Positions 43,872-55,250 of a stretch of 64,000 bases of DNA are shown piece after piece. Below the pieces are notes generated by a model. That model was not told the origin of the DNA, ran no database searches, and was given only the letters and a program-made list of their open reading frames with translations. Position numbers and translations under genes: made by a program. The stretch's first letter is position 1; every line of letters starts with the position of its first letter. Origin of the DNA: Actinernus sp. WN-2022 (Eukaryota > Cnidaria > Anthozoa > Actiniaria > Actinernidae); the NCBI GenBank assembly GCA_030867875.1, contig JAOWCC010000916.1, forward strand, positions 310,001 to 374,000, given 5' to 3'.

Positions 43872-44075
43872 AAATTTTAAATTACACTACTGTACTGCAG
43901 TATTTGTTTTAAGCAACACACAGAATACAGCTTGCTTTGCATTTGTGCTTTGGTCAGAATTGATCCAATTTTTTTAACAATGACTTTCAAAGACCAGAGA
44001 CCCAACATTTTTGTTACAGTTCAGGCTTAGTGCAGCTAGGCAAAATATGTCAATGTGTATGTTAATATTCTTGAC

Positions 44076-44123
44076 GGTGGTGGTGGTGGTGGGGGGGGGG
44101 GGGGGGGGGGGGGGGGGAGGGGT
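44076..44123 (+). repeat. GGT repeat and G-homopolymer tract
   Basis: GGTGGTGGTGGTGG followed by about 30 G residues, then GAGGGG. Strong G-quadruplex potential. Length may be unreliable in assembly. Located inside the pogo-like element near its right end. Confidence 0.9.
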
Positions 44124-44329
44124 GGAGATGATTGAAAAATAGGCTGATTACTATTTTGTTTTGTAGCTGGATTTTATTTGTTTTTCCACAGAAATAAGAA
44201 CCTATTTAAGAACCTAAATAGCCTAAAATTGTGTTAACTACTATTTAAATAAGAACCTGTTTAGGCTAAACTCCAAAAAATGTAGGTTCTTACTTGCGGG
44301 TTTTTACTGTACATATACAGAAAGAAATT

Positions 44330-44572
44330 CAGGATTATGAACCCTCGCAACAACAAATACAACAAACTTCTCCAAAGAAAGCAAGTGCAACCATTTCCGC
44401 AGTTGGTAGTACCATCACCAGAGCTATGAATATCATCAATGAGACTAAGTCATCAAAGAAGGGTCACACACATCATTTATGGATCTTCGGACTGTTAACC
44501 ATAACTCAGATGACAAATTCGACTTTGAGGTCATACAAGAGCAAAGGAATCAACGTGTTTCTGTAAAGGTAA
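44330..44572 (+). pseudogene. Candidate exon, unrecognised
   Basis: QKEIQDYEPSQQQIQQTSPKKASATISAVGST... then, after a shift, SDDKFDFEVIQEQRNQRVSVK with a donor GTAAGC at 44573. Looks like host-type coding DNA in whose vicinity the pogo-like element inserted. Family unknown. Confidence 0.3.
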
Positions 44573-44872
44573 GCCAAAGTAGGCTCATATTTGATCGCAA
44601 AGCATACACATGGGCCGCCGCGAAATAAAAAGCTGGGTAAAATTGAAAAACAATTAGTGAGATTGTGAAAAATCTAATTGGTTTCTATTAGGCAAAACCT
44701 AACAGAAGAGAGCAATGAAATAAGAGAATATGTAATTAGTATAGGATTATCAGTTTACCCAGTTTACTGCAATCCACTCTAAAATATAAACACAAACCAT
44801 TTAGGCATTCTATTATCAAATCATTGAAGATGGACACAAAATAACTCTTTAATACTGTGTCCGCAACATCAA

Positions 44873-45855
44873 TAGCCTGGGAAACCAGCCGACTCTTATC
44901 GCTCCCCACTCGCGAAAGAGACGTCTGGGAAGTGAGGCAGAAAATGCCATACTGATGACGTAGCAGATAGCCGTTTCACAATGCATAAATTAGTTGCAAT
45001 TCTCAGAAGCCGAATGCGAACAATGGCTGCTCGTTTGCTTGGCAGTGGATCACCGTCACGAACAACTCATGAAATTCAAGCCTATGTAGCGTGTGCCGGT
45101 GCTGTTGTTGGCTCCTTTGCAGACTGAGTTCTTTCAGCGGCTAGTAAAGCGAAATGTCGTACTGTCAAAACATTTACAAGAAAGGTACTGACTACTGTCA
45201 TAGTTGTTTATAATTTCATATCAGTAAACCTACATACACTGAGCTATCACAAAACACTGGATGAGTTGTTGTTGCGGCGGATAAATCGTTCAGACAGTGA
45301 ATCTGGGCTATGAATAAACATAATTACATGTAAGTGTGCTATGAATCACGAACCAAGTGTGATATGAATCAATCACCCAAGCAAACGGGCAGCCTCAGTA
45401 GTATACGTGAAAATAACCGCTGCATTCTGTAGCTAACCTCTTCGGCTACTGACCTGAAAAAAGAGCTGGCTTGAAAAGTGGCCTGCTGTTCTGTGTGTAG
45501 GTTTTGAAATTATAAACAACTATTATGTTTTGACAGTCGTAGGACAAATTCTCTTGACCGGGCCGAGCCGCTGAAAGAACGAAGCAAGCGAGCTACCAAC
45601 GCACGCTAAATATATAGGATTGAATTTCATGGTTGTTCATGACGGTGATCCACTGCCAAGCAAACGAGCAGCCTCGGTAGTTATATTCCTTGAAAATAAC
45701 TCTGTTGTTCGCATTCGGCTTCTGAGAATTGCAACTAATTTATGCATTGTGAAACGGCTATCTGCCACGTCATCAGTATGGCATTTTCTGCCTCACTTCC
45801 CAGACGTCTCTTTCGCGAGTGGGGAGCGATAAGAGTCGGCTGGTTTCCCAGGCTA
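44873..45855. mobile_element. 983-bp Mutator-like foldback element, 9-bp TSD
   Basis: TAGCCTGGGAAACCAGCCGA at the left is mirrored exactly at the right (TCGGCTGGTTTCCCAGGCTA). The arms stay complementary for over 200 bp (e.g. ACGTCTGGGAAGTGAGGCAG, TTGCTTGGCAGTGGATCACC) and weaker pairing continues inward. Flanking CAACATCAA occurs at 44864-44872 and 45856-45864, a perfect 9-bp duplication. Long TIRs plus a 9-bp TSD suggest a Mutator-like non-autonomous element. No coding. Confidence 0.9.
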
Positions 45856-45864
45856 CAACATCAA

Positions 45865-46387
45865 TACTAATCGGTATAGTCAATATTGCTTTTCAAGACG
45901 TTTTGGGTAGTTTGGGAGTCCATAACTTCCGCTCGGACAGTAAATAAGGAAATACCCCCACCTGCCCAGCCCACATTAAATCCCGATATCTGATTAAACT
46001 TTGGCTTGCTTGATCTGTTTCGTAAATTATGGAACCTTACTTTTTCCCATTTTATGCCCCGTATGTTTTACGCCAAAAGGTGGATTTTGACTGTGGCGTA
46101 TTTTTGTACGTACCGTAACATGTGCGTTAACGTAGAAGCATGCAAACAAGCAAACAAACAAGCACGCAACCAAACAAATAAAAATATGTCTCCAAAAACC
46201 AATTCACATACAGTATCTTCAATTTGCAGAAAAATTACCCTGAAACAAGATCACACCTGACAAGACATCATACAAGCTCTGATAGAAATAAGACATTGGA
46301 CGGTTATGCAAGCATTAGCATTAAATCACGTACAACATAATGCCACATTAAAAAAAAGGCTTCTGGGAGATTACCATCATAACTGTA
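45865..46387. other. Non-coding
   Basis: A run of CAAACAAGCAAACAAAC-type sequence near 46140-46185. No gene. Confidence 0.4.
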
Positions 46388-46414
46388 ATGTTCGTGCATA
46401 TGGAGAGGGGATTT

Positions 46415-47020
46415 AATGGTGGTACGCAAGCACTCCAAGGAATCATGCGAAGAAGCACAATACTTCCTTCCTTGTGCTCACTGCTATGGCTTCTTCAAGG
46501 CGGACGCGGTTTGGAGACATCGCAAAACGTACTATGTAGAGGGAAGGAGCAAAAACATTATCAGAAAGTAAAACAGGAAGCAAGAATAGGATGAAAATCT
46601 CAACAAATTCGTGCTGGCAAAAATGAAGAACAATGAAATCTCTTTCATCGCAAGCCGTGACAAGCTCATTGTAGTGCCATTCTGGAAGAAGTTGGATGCA
46701 AGAGATCAACGTATGTTAGTCAAGACATGCAGCTGGCGAGGCTGCTCAAGATGCTCAACGAAAAGGACGCATCGGGAACCTTACGGGATTACATCGATGC
46801 TACCGGATTTGACCATGTAGTTGATACTGTCAAAGTTGTCTGCCAATTGCACCCAGAATCACGTTTGCAGGTGGCGACCCCATCATTGGCCACAGTATAA
46901 AGCGGTGTGGCCAGTTGGGGGAAACCAATGGCCTTCAGAGAAAAATGACGAGAAGATTAAGGACGCCAAGAGGTTCTTGGAGTTGTTTGAAAGCGAGTGG
47001 GCATTCAAGATATCCTAAGG
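46415..47020 (+). pseudogene. C2H2-type multicopy gene fragment
   Basis: Broken + strand frames: KHSKESCEEAQYFLPCAHCYGFF and a C2H2 finger (CAHC...WRHRKTY) at about 46428-46545, AKMKNNEISFIASRDKLIVV (46614-46690), QDMQLARLLKMLNEKDASGTLRDYIDATGFDHVV..VKVVCQL (about 46715-46850), then DEKIKDAKRFLELFESEWAFKIS (46950-47018). Order and spacing match a multicopy cnidarian/fish family that I recall often lies ahead of tyrosine-recombinase-like domains; that link is from memory. At least three frameshifts. Confidence 0.5.
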
Positions 47021-47269
47021 GAGGGGTGAGAATACACAAATCACTGGCGATGCATATACTTTGGCAAGCAATTCAGCTTCCTTTTACGGAGAGCTAAGTT
47101 CAAAGAAAGGAAAAATGAATGTGAGTTTCAGGGCTTGTGGATTGAAATTACAAATGACAGCTAAGCCACTTTTAAGTGATTTGTACCAACTGGTTATGTG
47201 CCAGCAAACATACTTTAAGCATTGAAAAAACTAATTATTTAATATTTAAACCTCACAAAAACAAACATA

Positions 47270-47530
47270 TAATCTATATCCTCCTTTAAAAAATGCCAAT
47301 AAACCTATAAAAAACCGTATGAAATATCTAGGTTTTTACATTGACGCCCACCTTACTTGGGCAGAACATATTGAATATTTAAATGATAAACTAAGTAAAA
47401 ATATTAATGTTCTCATTAAGTGTAAACAAATATTTACCCTTCAACAGCCTTCTAAATTTTTACTATTCTTTAATTTACCCATTTATAAGCTATGGCTGTA
47501 TAATTTGGGGAAACAATGACAACTGCCGAA
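47270..47530 (+). pseudogene. LINE RT C-terminal fragment
   Basis: KYLGFYIDAHLTWAEHIEYLNDKLSKNINVLIKCKQ (47322-47430), then in another frame LNFYYSLIYPFISYGCIIWGNN (47450-47520). This is the region after the FADD box of CR1/Jockey-type LINEs. Short, isolated piece. Confidence 0.75.
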
Positions 47531-47999
47531 GCGCTATAAAGTCCTGTCTGACTCGACTTCCACGGCAACAGTTGACAAATAAGGCTTTTCAGTTCGCAGG
47601 CGGAATGTGCGACATTTCGTGATACATGAAGAGTGCGTTTCGACCCCCTGTTTGAGTTCTGAATGAAGCGAAATAAAGCAATCTAAAGTGTTAGTTTTAT
47701 TGACGAGTGACTTTCGACTGGCCGTCAAAAGAACAGATTAAATGATAAATAATACTGGAAAAGTTGATTTGAAGTTGACACTGAGTGTTCAAACGACACT
47801 TAATTTGCGTGAATTGAACTTGAGGTTTTATTAACCGCTAACTCGAACAAATAGTGGCAAATGTTCAGATTACGATACGGAACTAATAGGTGATCGAGAC
47901 ACCAAATGGAATTCACTGTAGGTGAGACCAAAATAATGTGTTATATAAAGTATTTGAAGCATTAATTTCACTATACGACATGTAGCTGAAGTGCCGAAT

Positions 48000-48210
48000 G
48001 CATTTTGTCGTACAGTATAATTGAGGTACTGTATGGCTTTTAACGTATGTAGTCCATCCACCACATGGCTTTTACCGTATGTGGTCAAGCCACCACATGG
48101 CTTTTGCCGAATGTAGTTGAGCCACCACATGGCTTTTGCCGTATGTAGTCTGGGCACCGCATGTAGTTTACCGTACGGTGATTCACCGGATGGCTTTTCC
48201 CGTAAGTGGT
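48000..48210. repeat. 32-bp subterminal-type tandem repeat
   Basis: Four to six diverged copies of GTATGTAGTCCATCCACCACATGGCTTTTACC (unit 32 bp). It lies next to an IS3EU-like transposase fragment, just as such elements carry short repeats in their ends. Confidence 0.8.
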
Positions 48211-48303
48211 GGAAAACATTTTACTGTATGCAGTAAACACATGTGGCACATCCTAACGTATGTGGTTCGTACGGTGTGAAAAACGTTTGTCAGGGACTGT
48301 ACG

Positions 48304-48551
48304 CTACCACATTTTGAGGTTCTCCCCTCCATGATCTGTCCTTAACCAAAGTGACACATCATACACACTGGTGGCAGAATCAAAATGGTACAGCACAGTG
48401 TGCGACCTGTTGTTGTCTGATGCTTTCAGAAAGGATACTACTCTGCTGAACCCATCTGTAGCTCCATACACAACGATACGCCAATTGATCAGCTTGTGGT
48501 TGCCGTCTACATGCCAGCGGTAATTAGGACAGGGCACGGAATACACCCTAT
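48304..48551 (-). pseudogene. IS3EU-like transposase fragment
   Basis: Minus strand: YSVPCPNYRWHVDGNHKLIN, WRIVVYGATDGFSRVVSFLKASDNN..., LRTDHGGENLKMW. It aligns without gaps to the transposase at 57819-59541 (YSVPTPNSLWHIDGHHKLIR, RTGYGTENV) from just before the first catalytic Asp to just after the second. Here the second Asp (RTDHGGEN) is intact. The intron that interrupts the W-H-I-D site at 58523-58748 is absent here. Truncated on both sides. Confidence 0.8.
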
Positions 48552-48572
48552 ATCAAGGACTTCCCTACTTTT

Positions 48573-48990
48573 ATGTGTGTGAAAAGGACGGAGCAAAACT
48601 TTTGTGGCACAAAGGATACAGTTTTGACCCTTAATGAAGCAATAAAAACACATGTAATAAGGGATGACTGTTGGTTTGACATCGTTTGTCAATTGGCACA
48701 GGCAGTAGATCACATCCATTGTGACATCAAGAGAGACAATGCTGTTCTAGTTCGACGGACGAATACAATGTAAATGGAACCCTAATCAAAATAGACTTTG
48801 GAAGTGTAGAAGAATGACTTCTCTGTCAGCATTGCAACGAGGTTCAAGTCCAGCAAACAATGGAAATAACCATAGCCATAGATAGCCTCACATTGCACAA
48901 GAGATGATAACCGGCAAGAACCCCACATCTGCCCTTTCAGATGCGTACAGTTTTGGAAGACTAGCTGAATGGATCTGTCGCAAGTTTGCG
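48573..48990 (+). pseudogene. Protein kinase-like pseudogene B
   Basis: FCGTKDTVLTLNEAIKTHVIRDD, DIVCQLAQAVDHIHCDIKRDNAVLV (catalytic loop with HCDIKRDN), KIDFGSVEE (DFG), a degenerate APE region and, in shifted frames, SDAYSFGRLAEWI. Kinase order is retained but stops and frameshifts are present. The catalytic loop resembles the fragment at 36.1-36.6 kb, suggesting an expanded family. Confidence 0.65.
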
Positions 48991-48999
48991 TCATGCAAA

Positions 49000-49890
49000 C
49001 TGTACGCATGATTTGCAGCACAATGCTACACTAATGACATTGAACTTCGATTGCCGACTAAACATTTTCTTGAACAGTTTTAAACAGTTTAAAGACGTAC
49101 ATTATTATTTACGTACATTCTAATTTCCCTACTGATAACAGTTGCAATATTTACAACTTATCGCATAGTGGCATGTGTAGCAGTAGATTCAACCTTGAAT
49201 TTGATAACTAAGATTATGTAAAACATTAATTGTAAGGTTTTATTAATAATTGCACTTCATAAATGTCACCTACATATAACAATGCTGCCTTTATTAACTT
49301 CGCTCAAATACAGCGTTATCAACGTAAAAAACTGTACGGTCTGCCCTCAATCCTCGTATTTTCGCACCCTCGTGGTGACAAGAATTCATGGACAGTTCAG
49401 AAGAGGAAAGACTCCAATGGAGATGAAGACACGTAATTTCCCGCAAGTTTTATCCAATTCCATTCTGCAGAGTCCTAACTTCATCGCCACGATGGCAAAA
49501 AACGTACTTCAATTCATCGTAGATAGAGTTAAACAGTCACTCTCTGCAGCCCATGTCGAGACCACAGACTCTGTAAAAGCTACAACCTCGAATACCGGTT
49601 TCTCCTCCAGTCCAGTGCAGCCTCTGGGTCAACAAAAGGCCTCCCAGTTCTCAGTAGTGCTGCTGGGTCACCAACAGGCAATGCAGGCAAACCACCAGGG
49701 AAAAAGACCTCCCTCAGAGAACTAGAGCTTTGCTGGCCTCGTGGTCATCGATGATAACAACCCACAATAGAATGGTTTTGAGGGCGATGACCCTCTGCCC
49801 AGCGATGGCAATCCTCAGAAGAACTTTCAGCTTTGCTGAATGCATGTTTTGCCAAACAACTTATGGGGTGTATAGGCCGCTGTGTTGTCT
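49000..49890. other. Unrecognised / non-coding
   Basis: The open frame at 49282-49725 (147 aa, S/Q/T-rich C-terminal half) has no recognisable domain. The rest is AT-rich. Confidence 0.3.
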
Positions 49891-49894
49891 GATG

Positions 49895-50600
49895 TTTATA
49901 ACTACCATCCGATCTCGGTACTTCCAGTGCTTTCCAAGGTGATCGAATGACACGTACATGACTGTTTATTTAATTGTCTCTCCGTCAACAATCTGATATA
50001 CTCAAACCAATCAGGGTTCAGGAAAAAGTACAGTACCGAGACAGCACTTGCCTTCATAGTGGACTCTCTTTTAATCAAGCTGGATAAGGACCATGTCAAT
50101 GGAATGGTTCTAGTCAGTTACAAAAAAGCGTTCGACATGTCGACCGTGCAACTCTTTTCAAGAAGCTTGAAGTGTACAGATTTGATACTAACGCATGCGC
50201 TTGGTACAATTCGTAACTTACCGACCGCAAACAGCTTGTTACATTCAAGGGTCAGTCGTCATCAAATAGATCTATTACAACAGGGGTACCACAAGGACCC
50301 ATCCTCGATCCACTTCTATTCGTGATGTGTATTAATGACCTAATGACGTAAATACGCAGGTAGATGTTTGCTGATGACACTACCCTTCTAGAATCATCAG
50401 ATTACATGAATGTTGAAGAGCTGAAGGACAAATTATCCTGTGAAGTTACTAACGTTGATGAATGGGCTGCTGCCAACAAGCTTCCGTTAAATTATATGAA
50501 GACTAAGACCATCTTAATAAGTGGCTCATGTCTGAAAGTTAAGCTTAATCCAGATGCTCGAGAACTTAAGGTATCTGCACTGGCTAAATTTAGGTATATT
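49895..50600 (+). pseudogene. LINE RT remnant
   Basis: Decayed RT: QSGFRKKYSTETALAFIVDSL (about 50005-50070), VLVSYKKAFDM (50108), TTGVPQGPILDPLLFVMCINDL (about 50275-50340, one frame), MFADDTTLLESSD (50364), DEWAAANKLPLNYMKTKTILIS (50456-50525). Several frameshifts. Confidence 0.8.
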
Positions 50601-50619
50601 ATAGTTTATTACATCTAAT

Positions 50620-51479
50620 ATCACTTTCAATAGTTTTTTTTCCACTTACTCCTAATCTGAATGTTGCAAAAGGCTTTTAAAATCACGTCTTTGACCGGAA
50701 GTTGCAGCTGATAAAGGAGCAGAAGACTGGGTCGGTTACTAGCGAAGACTAATTGAGTGTCGCAAATTGCCCGTATCTCTGACAAAACCAAGATAGCGGA
50801 AAGTTTGGGGTTGCAAGACTTGAAGACGGTTCTGAGTCATTCAACGCTGAATTTATTAGAAGTGTACTTCATTCATAACTTCACCGATATATTTATAAGA
50901 TCCTTTATAAGTTCTTATACACAAGCTTTGTCAGTTTGTGAGAAGAAATTGTCATGCCTCGATCATACATACAGTTGTATCAACTTTCAACTGCATAACT
51001 AAATATATAAAACAACAATAAAACCTTACAATTCTTCTTCTTGTTTAAATTCACAGCCTTTATCTTCCTTTCCAGGCTTGGTACGTAGTCAGAAAAACAC
51101 TCCTCGCTATATGAGGACTCATGATAGGACTGTTCAAAACACATTCAAATATCATGGATGTTGTAGCACGTTTCCGCTATGAAACAAACGATAGCGACCG
51201 AGGCTGACAAAGGCAATTTCTGGGGAAGAACCAATACCTCTTGTGTCTGTACCTTTTCTTCCTTTCATTTGTTATTGGCTGAGATTTGTTTTTTCTTTAC
51301 TTTTTGTTATATCGTATTTGGAAGAAACGCCATCAATCGACTTCGACAACGTATTTACTTGAGGTCTAAGTCCCCATTTGGACAGCGGATTAATTATCGA
51401 CTATGCGTACAAAGGTATCGGAGTCACGCTTGAGCTCGTGGGGCACGCCTTGACAACAGATCAACAAACACATCCTGAC
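50620..51479. other. Non-coding
   Basis: No supported gene; open frames lack family resemblance. Confidence 0.35.
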
Positions 51480-51565
51480 GGGGGTAGGGTCGTAAAAATA
51501 TGTATTTTCTTGGCTACTGTTGTTTTGTACAGCGGTAGAACAAAGCAAGATGGCGGAATCGAGAT
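51480..51565 (+). repeat. Dispersed repeat, inverted copy of 31260-31350
   Basis: GGGGTAGGGTCGTAAAAATATGTATTTTCTTGGC...GTACAGCGG...AAGATGGCGGA matches the reverse strand of 31260-31350 with moderate divergence. Confidence 0.5.
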
Positions 51566-51766
51566 TGAAGGATGTTGTGGTTCAATTTACGTTGAATTTC
51601 AGCGATTTTGTTCAGTTTTGTGACCTAAATCGACTCTTTACGACTTCACAGTTTAATTATAGGTAGGGAAAACGTAAAATTATTGGGAAATATTACGTCT
51701 TAGATGAAAAGATTTGACGAACAGTAAAACGACATAACTTAGAACTAACGTTGTCTTACCGCACGT

Positions 51767-52157
51767 TGTTGGACACATTGTGCCCATGTTTCGAATTTTT
51801 AAGTTTAACGTACAAGAAAATAAATATATAGCTCTATTTTTCTAAGAAATATAAATAATATATCGTGCGTTAAGACTACGTTAATGTGGTCTGACATGAA
51901 ACATCATATTCAGAAAAGTTTTTCGAATTAGGAGTTATGACCCGAAGTCAATGTTTACATAATTGTTTTTCAACCCTATACTCCTTAAGCAAATTCGAGT
52001 TGTGTAATAAGAGATAGTGGGTGCGTTAGTTCAGAGACCGTACAACCACAGACATGCGAGGGAGAGCCAGATAAGTGCAATTTAAACCTATATATTCATC
52101 ATTGATCGTAAATAAATAATCCGAATCAAAGTTAGTGTGCTGACGAGGTTCCGCACA
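51767..52157 (+). repeat. Putative 5' LTR of BEL/Pao element
   Basis: Begins TGTTGGACACATTG and ends CCGCACA, directly followed by TTAG and a primer-binding-site-like TGGTGCCGTGACCAGGAT (52162-52179), and 97 bp later by the gag start. A possible polyadenylation word (AATAAATAA) lies near 52114. The 3' LTR is not in the window, so borders rest on TG...CA termini only. Confidence 0.5.
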
Positions 52158-52254
52158 TTAGTGGTGCCGTGACCAGGATTTGAGCGAGAAATTCCAAATA
52201 ACTTTGAACTACACGAGTCTTATGTTGTGACTTTGTGTAAATACAAACCAAACC

Positions 52255-53445
52255 ATGAGTGATTCAGAGACAACAGAACAGTCAAACGCGTCCACCGCTA
52301 CCGATCAAGAGCGAGAAATCGAAAAGAAAATTCAAAAGGAAATTGACAAACTTAAATTTTACTTAGAAGAGACCGATAGTCTTTTAGAAAGCAATGATTT
52401 TACCGAGATGGAAATCACGGCTACGCGCACAAGTGAAATCCAACGCCGCCTCAATGAGCTAGTGTCAACATTGCAAGAGTCGAAAATAGACCTTGGCAAA
52501 ACAACCCAACGCGCAATCCGACAGTGGAAGAAGGAGCTGAAGGCAAGTTATGCGCCACTGTTGGACGAGAGAGCCAAGATCACTCGAGCACTTGACGAAA
52601 AAGAGCACACCGAAAGCCAACAGGCCGAGGCAGAGAAACTCAAGCGGAAATTCGAGCAAGAAGAGCAAATGAGACGAGAGATCCAACAGCGAGAGAAAGA
52701 GCTCTGGGAGGAGAGGATGAAGGCGGAGCTGAAAATGACAGAGATGGAGAAGGCCGCGAAATCATGCCGAGCTAAGTTACCCGAGCTCAAGATAACCCTG
52801 TTTGATGGCACTCCAGGAGACTGGATTCGATTTGAAAATATGTTTGTGTCACAGATTCATAATAAAAACATATCAGTAGAAGGGAAGTTTGGTTATCTTT
52901 TAGAGTTAGTTGACAAAAGGGTGAGGGTCAGCCTAGCTAATTTAAGACCGAGCGAGATTGGCTACAAAACAGCATGGGAAAGGCTGAGTTCGGCCAAACA
53001 AAAACGGTAGTAGCAGCTCATATGGAGCAAATAATAAACTTGCCCACGGTGAAAGGCTCGAGTTACAACAAGGTGCGGGAGAATTTGAGAAAAAATTATG
53101 ACGCCCTACAAACTCTTGAGGAGGGAGAGATGCTTAAGAGATTTGTGTTGACCACTCTGAACAAACTACCCCAAATTAAGGCGGACTTAGTAAGAACTGA
53201 CGAGGAATGGGAGGAATGGGGAATGGAAGATTTAATAAGAGCGCTGCAAAAATGGATGAAAAAGAATCAAACAGAAGGGGAAACTGGGAAAGGAGAGAAA
53301 CGAAGAGAGCGTCATTATTTTAGTCAGAAGAGGGCAGCACCGCCACCAAACTCCAGGGAGAGAGGGCCCCATTGCATATTTTGCGAGCAAAGCCACTGGG
53401 GAGACAGACTCGTGTCCAACGTAGGACACTATCGCAAAGGCAGTT
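52255..53445 (+). pseudogene. BEL/Pao-type gag, frameshifted and 3'-truncated
   Basis: Start ATG at 52255. Residues 1-170 are a highly charged coiled coil. Then comes the DUF1759-type capsid region (LPELKITLFDGTPGDWIRFE, ...KFGYLLELVDKRV), interrupted by a frameshift near 52980, continuing in a second frame to a zinc-knuckle-like CIFCEQSHWGD near 53375. This is the gag of BEL/Pao retrotransposons. Homology stops near 53445, where a different element's sequence begins; protease, RT and integrase are absent. Degenerate copy only. Confidence 0.8.
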
Positions 53446-53449
53446 CTTC

Positions 53450-55250
53450 GCCAATCTTGTCCTGATTGAAACTGAACTGCAATTGTTGATCGATGGCTGC
53501 GTGGTGCTCACCTCCGGCTCCAAGAAGCAGCGCCGCCGGATCGAGGACATCTTAAGTTGGATGGAGGCTTTCACTCTGTTTACCCAGGTTATGCTCTTCT
53601 ATTTTCCTCACGGAGTCAATAGTGGCAGGCTTAACCTATATTATTCTGTCCAAGTTGCATGCCTGGCTAGGTTTATTTGACTGTCTTCATGTCCTGTAAG
53701 CCTGGTTAGTTGTACTACAGAGGCCCAGACAAGTGGTATGATTATCTGTATTAAAGTCTATCTTTGGTTTAGTTAGTATTTATGTTGGGGTTTCTCTTTT
53801 CCTGCAGCTTCCGGCCTTCCCCCAGTAGCTAGGGTCAGCCCCCTGTTAGTGGAGCAGTTCGCTATTGAGCTTTGGAATCATCCAGACCGTGTTTCTTATG
53901 TGCTAGAGGGGCTGCGTAATGGCTTCAGGCTAGGTTTTTATTATCATTCAAAACGTAAACCAGCCAAGTGGAACAAGCCCTCAGCCTACCAATGTGCTGG
54001 AGTAATTGACGACTATCTGGCTAATGAAGTTTCTTTGGAGAGAGTAGCAGGCCCCTTTTCCCCTCTTCCCCGCCCTTACCAAACTTGCATAACAGCAGCT
54101 TTGGGGTCATTCCCAAGAAGGCACAGCCTGGAAAATGGAGGCTCGTTGTAGATTTCTCTTCTCCGGGGGGCTTTAGTGTCAATGATGGCATTGATCCTAA
54201 TCAATACACACTGCAATACATTAGGATATACGAGATTATTCGCATGGTAGCCAAACATGGTCAAGGTGCTCTTATGGCTAAATTCGATGTAGAGGTGGCG
54301 ACAGTTTTTATCTGAGTGGCACGGGGTGAACTTTTGGCTGTTTCCAGGAATGGTTCTTGAGTCTGATTCAAAAGCACTTGTCAATCGCTTACAAGGAGCT
54401 ATTCCCGGTGGTTATTGCTGCACGAGTTTGGGGGGCAAGCATGTCTTGTTCCGGTTGAGGCGGTGGTCGCCATTTTAAATGTCAGGTCTTCTAAGGTTCC
54501 GTGCATTATGCATCTTGTACGGCATTTACTTATGTCAGCAGCCCGATCCAACTTCACCTTTACTGCCCAACATATTCCAGATGTTAAGAATTATGTTGCT
54601 GATGCTCTCTCTCGTTTCAATTGGCAGGAATTCAGGCGCTTGGCAACCCAGGGCACACTCATCTCCTGTTGCAATCCCTCAATGGCCCCTGAACGGCTTG
54701 ACCTCTCCTCGTTAGAACACCAGTGCAGGTGTTGTCACTCATGGTTTAGCTACTTCTACGAGACGATCATATGCATCTGGTCAGCGCAAATTCATCAACT
54801 TCTGTCAGCAACTTGGCAAGCTACATGCTTCCGGTTCGCCTTGCCCTGCAGATTAATGGACCCTGTGTCTTTTTGCAACGTTCTTGGCGGGCTCTATCCA
54901 ACATACTTCAATCAAGGTTTATCTATCTGCGATCAGAGCTCTTCACATCGTACTAGGCTTTACAGATCCGCTAGCAGATTGTCCTAGGCTACAAAGAGTA
55001 GTTAGGGTTCCTCCAGAGCACAACGCCTTCCTGTCGTGTTTATTATTATCAAGTCATTGGATTTGAGCTGTTATGACCATTGCATGCTTTGGGCAGCATG
55101 TACACTTGAGTACTTTGGGTTTTTGAGAGCGGCAGAATTCATGGTTCCTAATTTAGCGAGTTTTTCTCCTGCCTTTCATTTGATGGTGGGTGACACTGCA
55201 GTGGCTCTAAAATAAAGGCTCTGTCACCCAAAGAGGCGAGTGTTACTAGT
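53450..55250 (+). mobile_element. DIRS-like retrotransposon remnant 1 (RT, RNase H, tyrosine recombinase)
   Basis: Pieces in DIRS order: IDGCVVLTSGSKKQRRRIED..WMEAFTLFTQ (53490-53595); VEQFAIELWNHPDR..VLEGLRNGFRLGF (53840-53945); FGVIPKKAQPGKWRLVVDFSSPGGFSVNDGI..LMAKFDVE (RT start, 54097-54300), then a deletion removing the catalytic RT boxes; RNase H-type SAARSNFTFTAQHIPDVKNYVADALSRFNW (54535-54630); tyrosine-recombinase N-terminal core TSIKVYLSAIRALHIVLGF (54905-54965) and LDLSCYDHCMLWAACTLEYFGFLRAAEF (55058-55140). Several frameshifts. The recombinase ends before its C-terminal catalytic residues. Confidence 0.8.

Larger units (their letters stand above)
41258..44309. mobile_element. 3052-bp pogo-like DNA transposon with two divergent genes
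   Basis: TA target duplications (41256-41257, 44310-44311) flank inverted ends CAGTAAAAACCCGCAAGTAA and its exact complement at 44290-44309. CAG tips and TA duplication fit the pogo branch of Tc1/mariner. Subterminal TAAGAACCTATTTAG-type words repeat at both ends. Inside are a DDE transposase (+) and a HIRAN-like gene (-) in divergent orientation, both frameshifted. A G-tract lies near the right end. Confidence 0.9.

Noticed and set aside
49282..49725. 147-aa open frame
   Set aside because: No recognisable domain, low-complexity second half and no neighbouring exons; left as unrecognised DNA.
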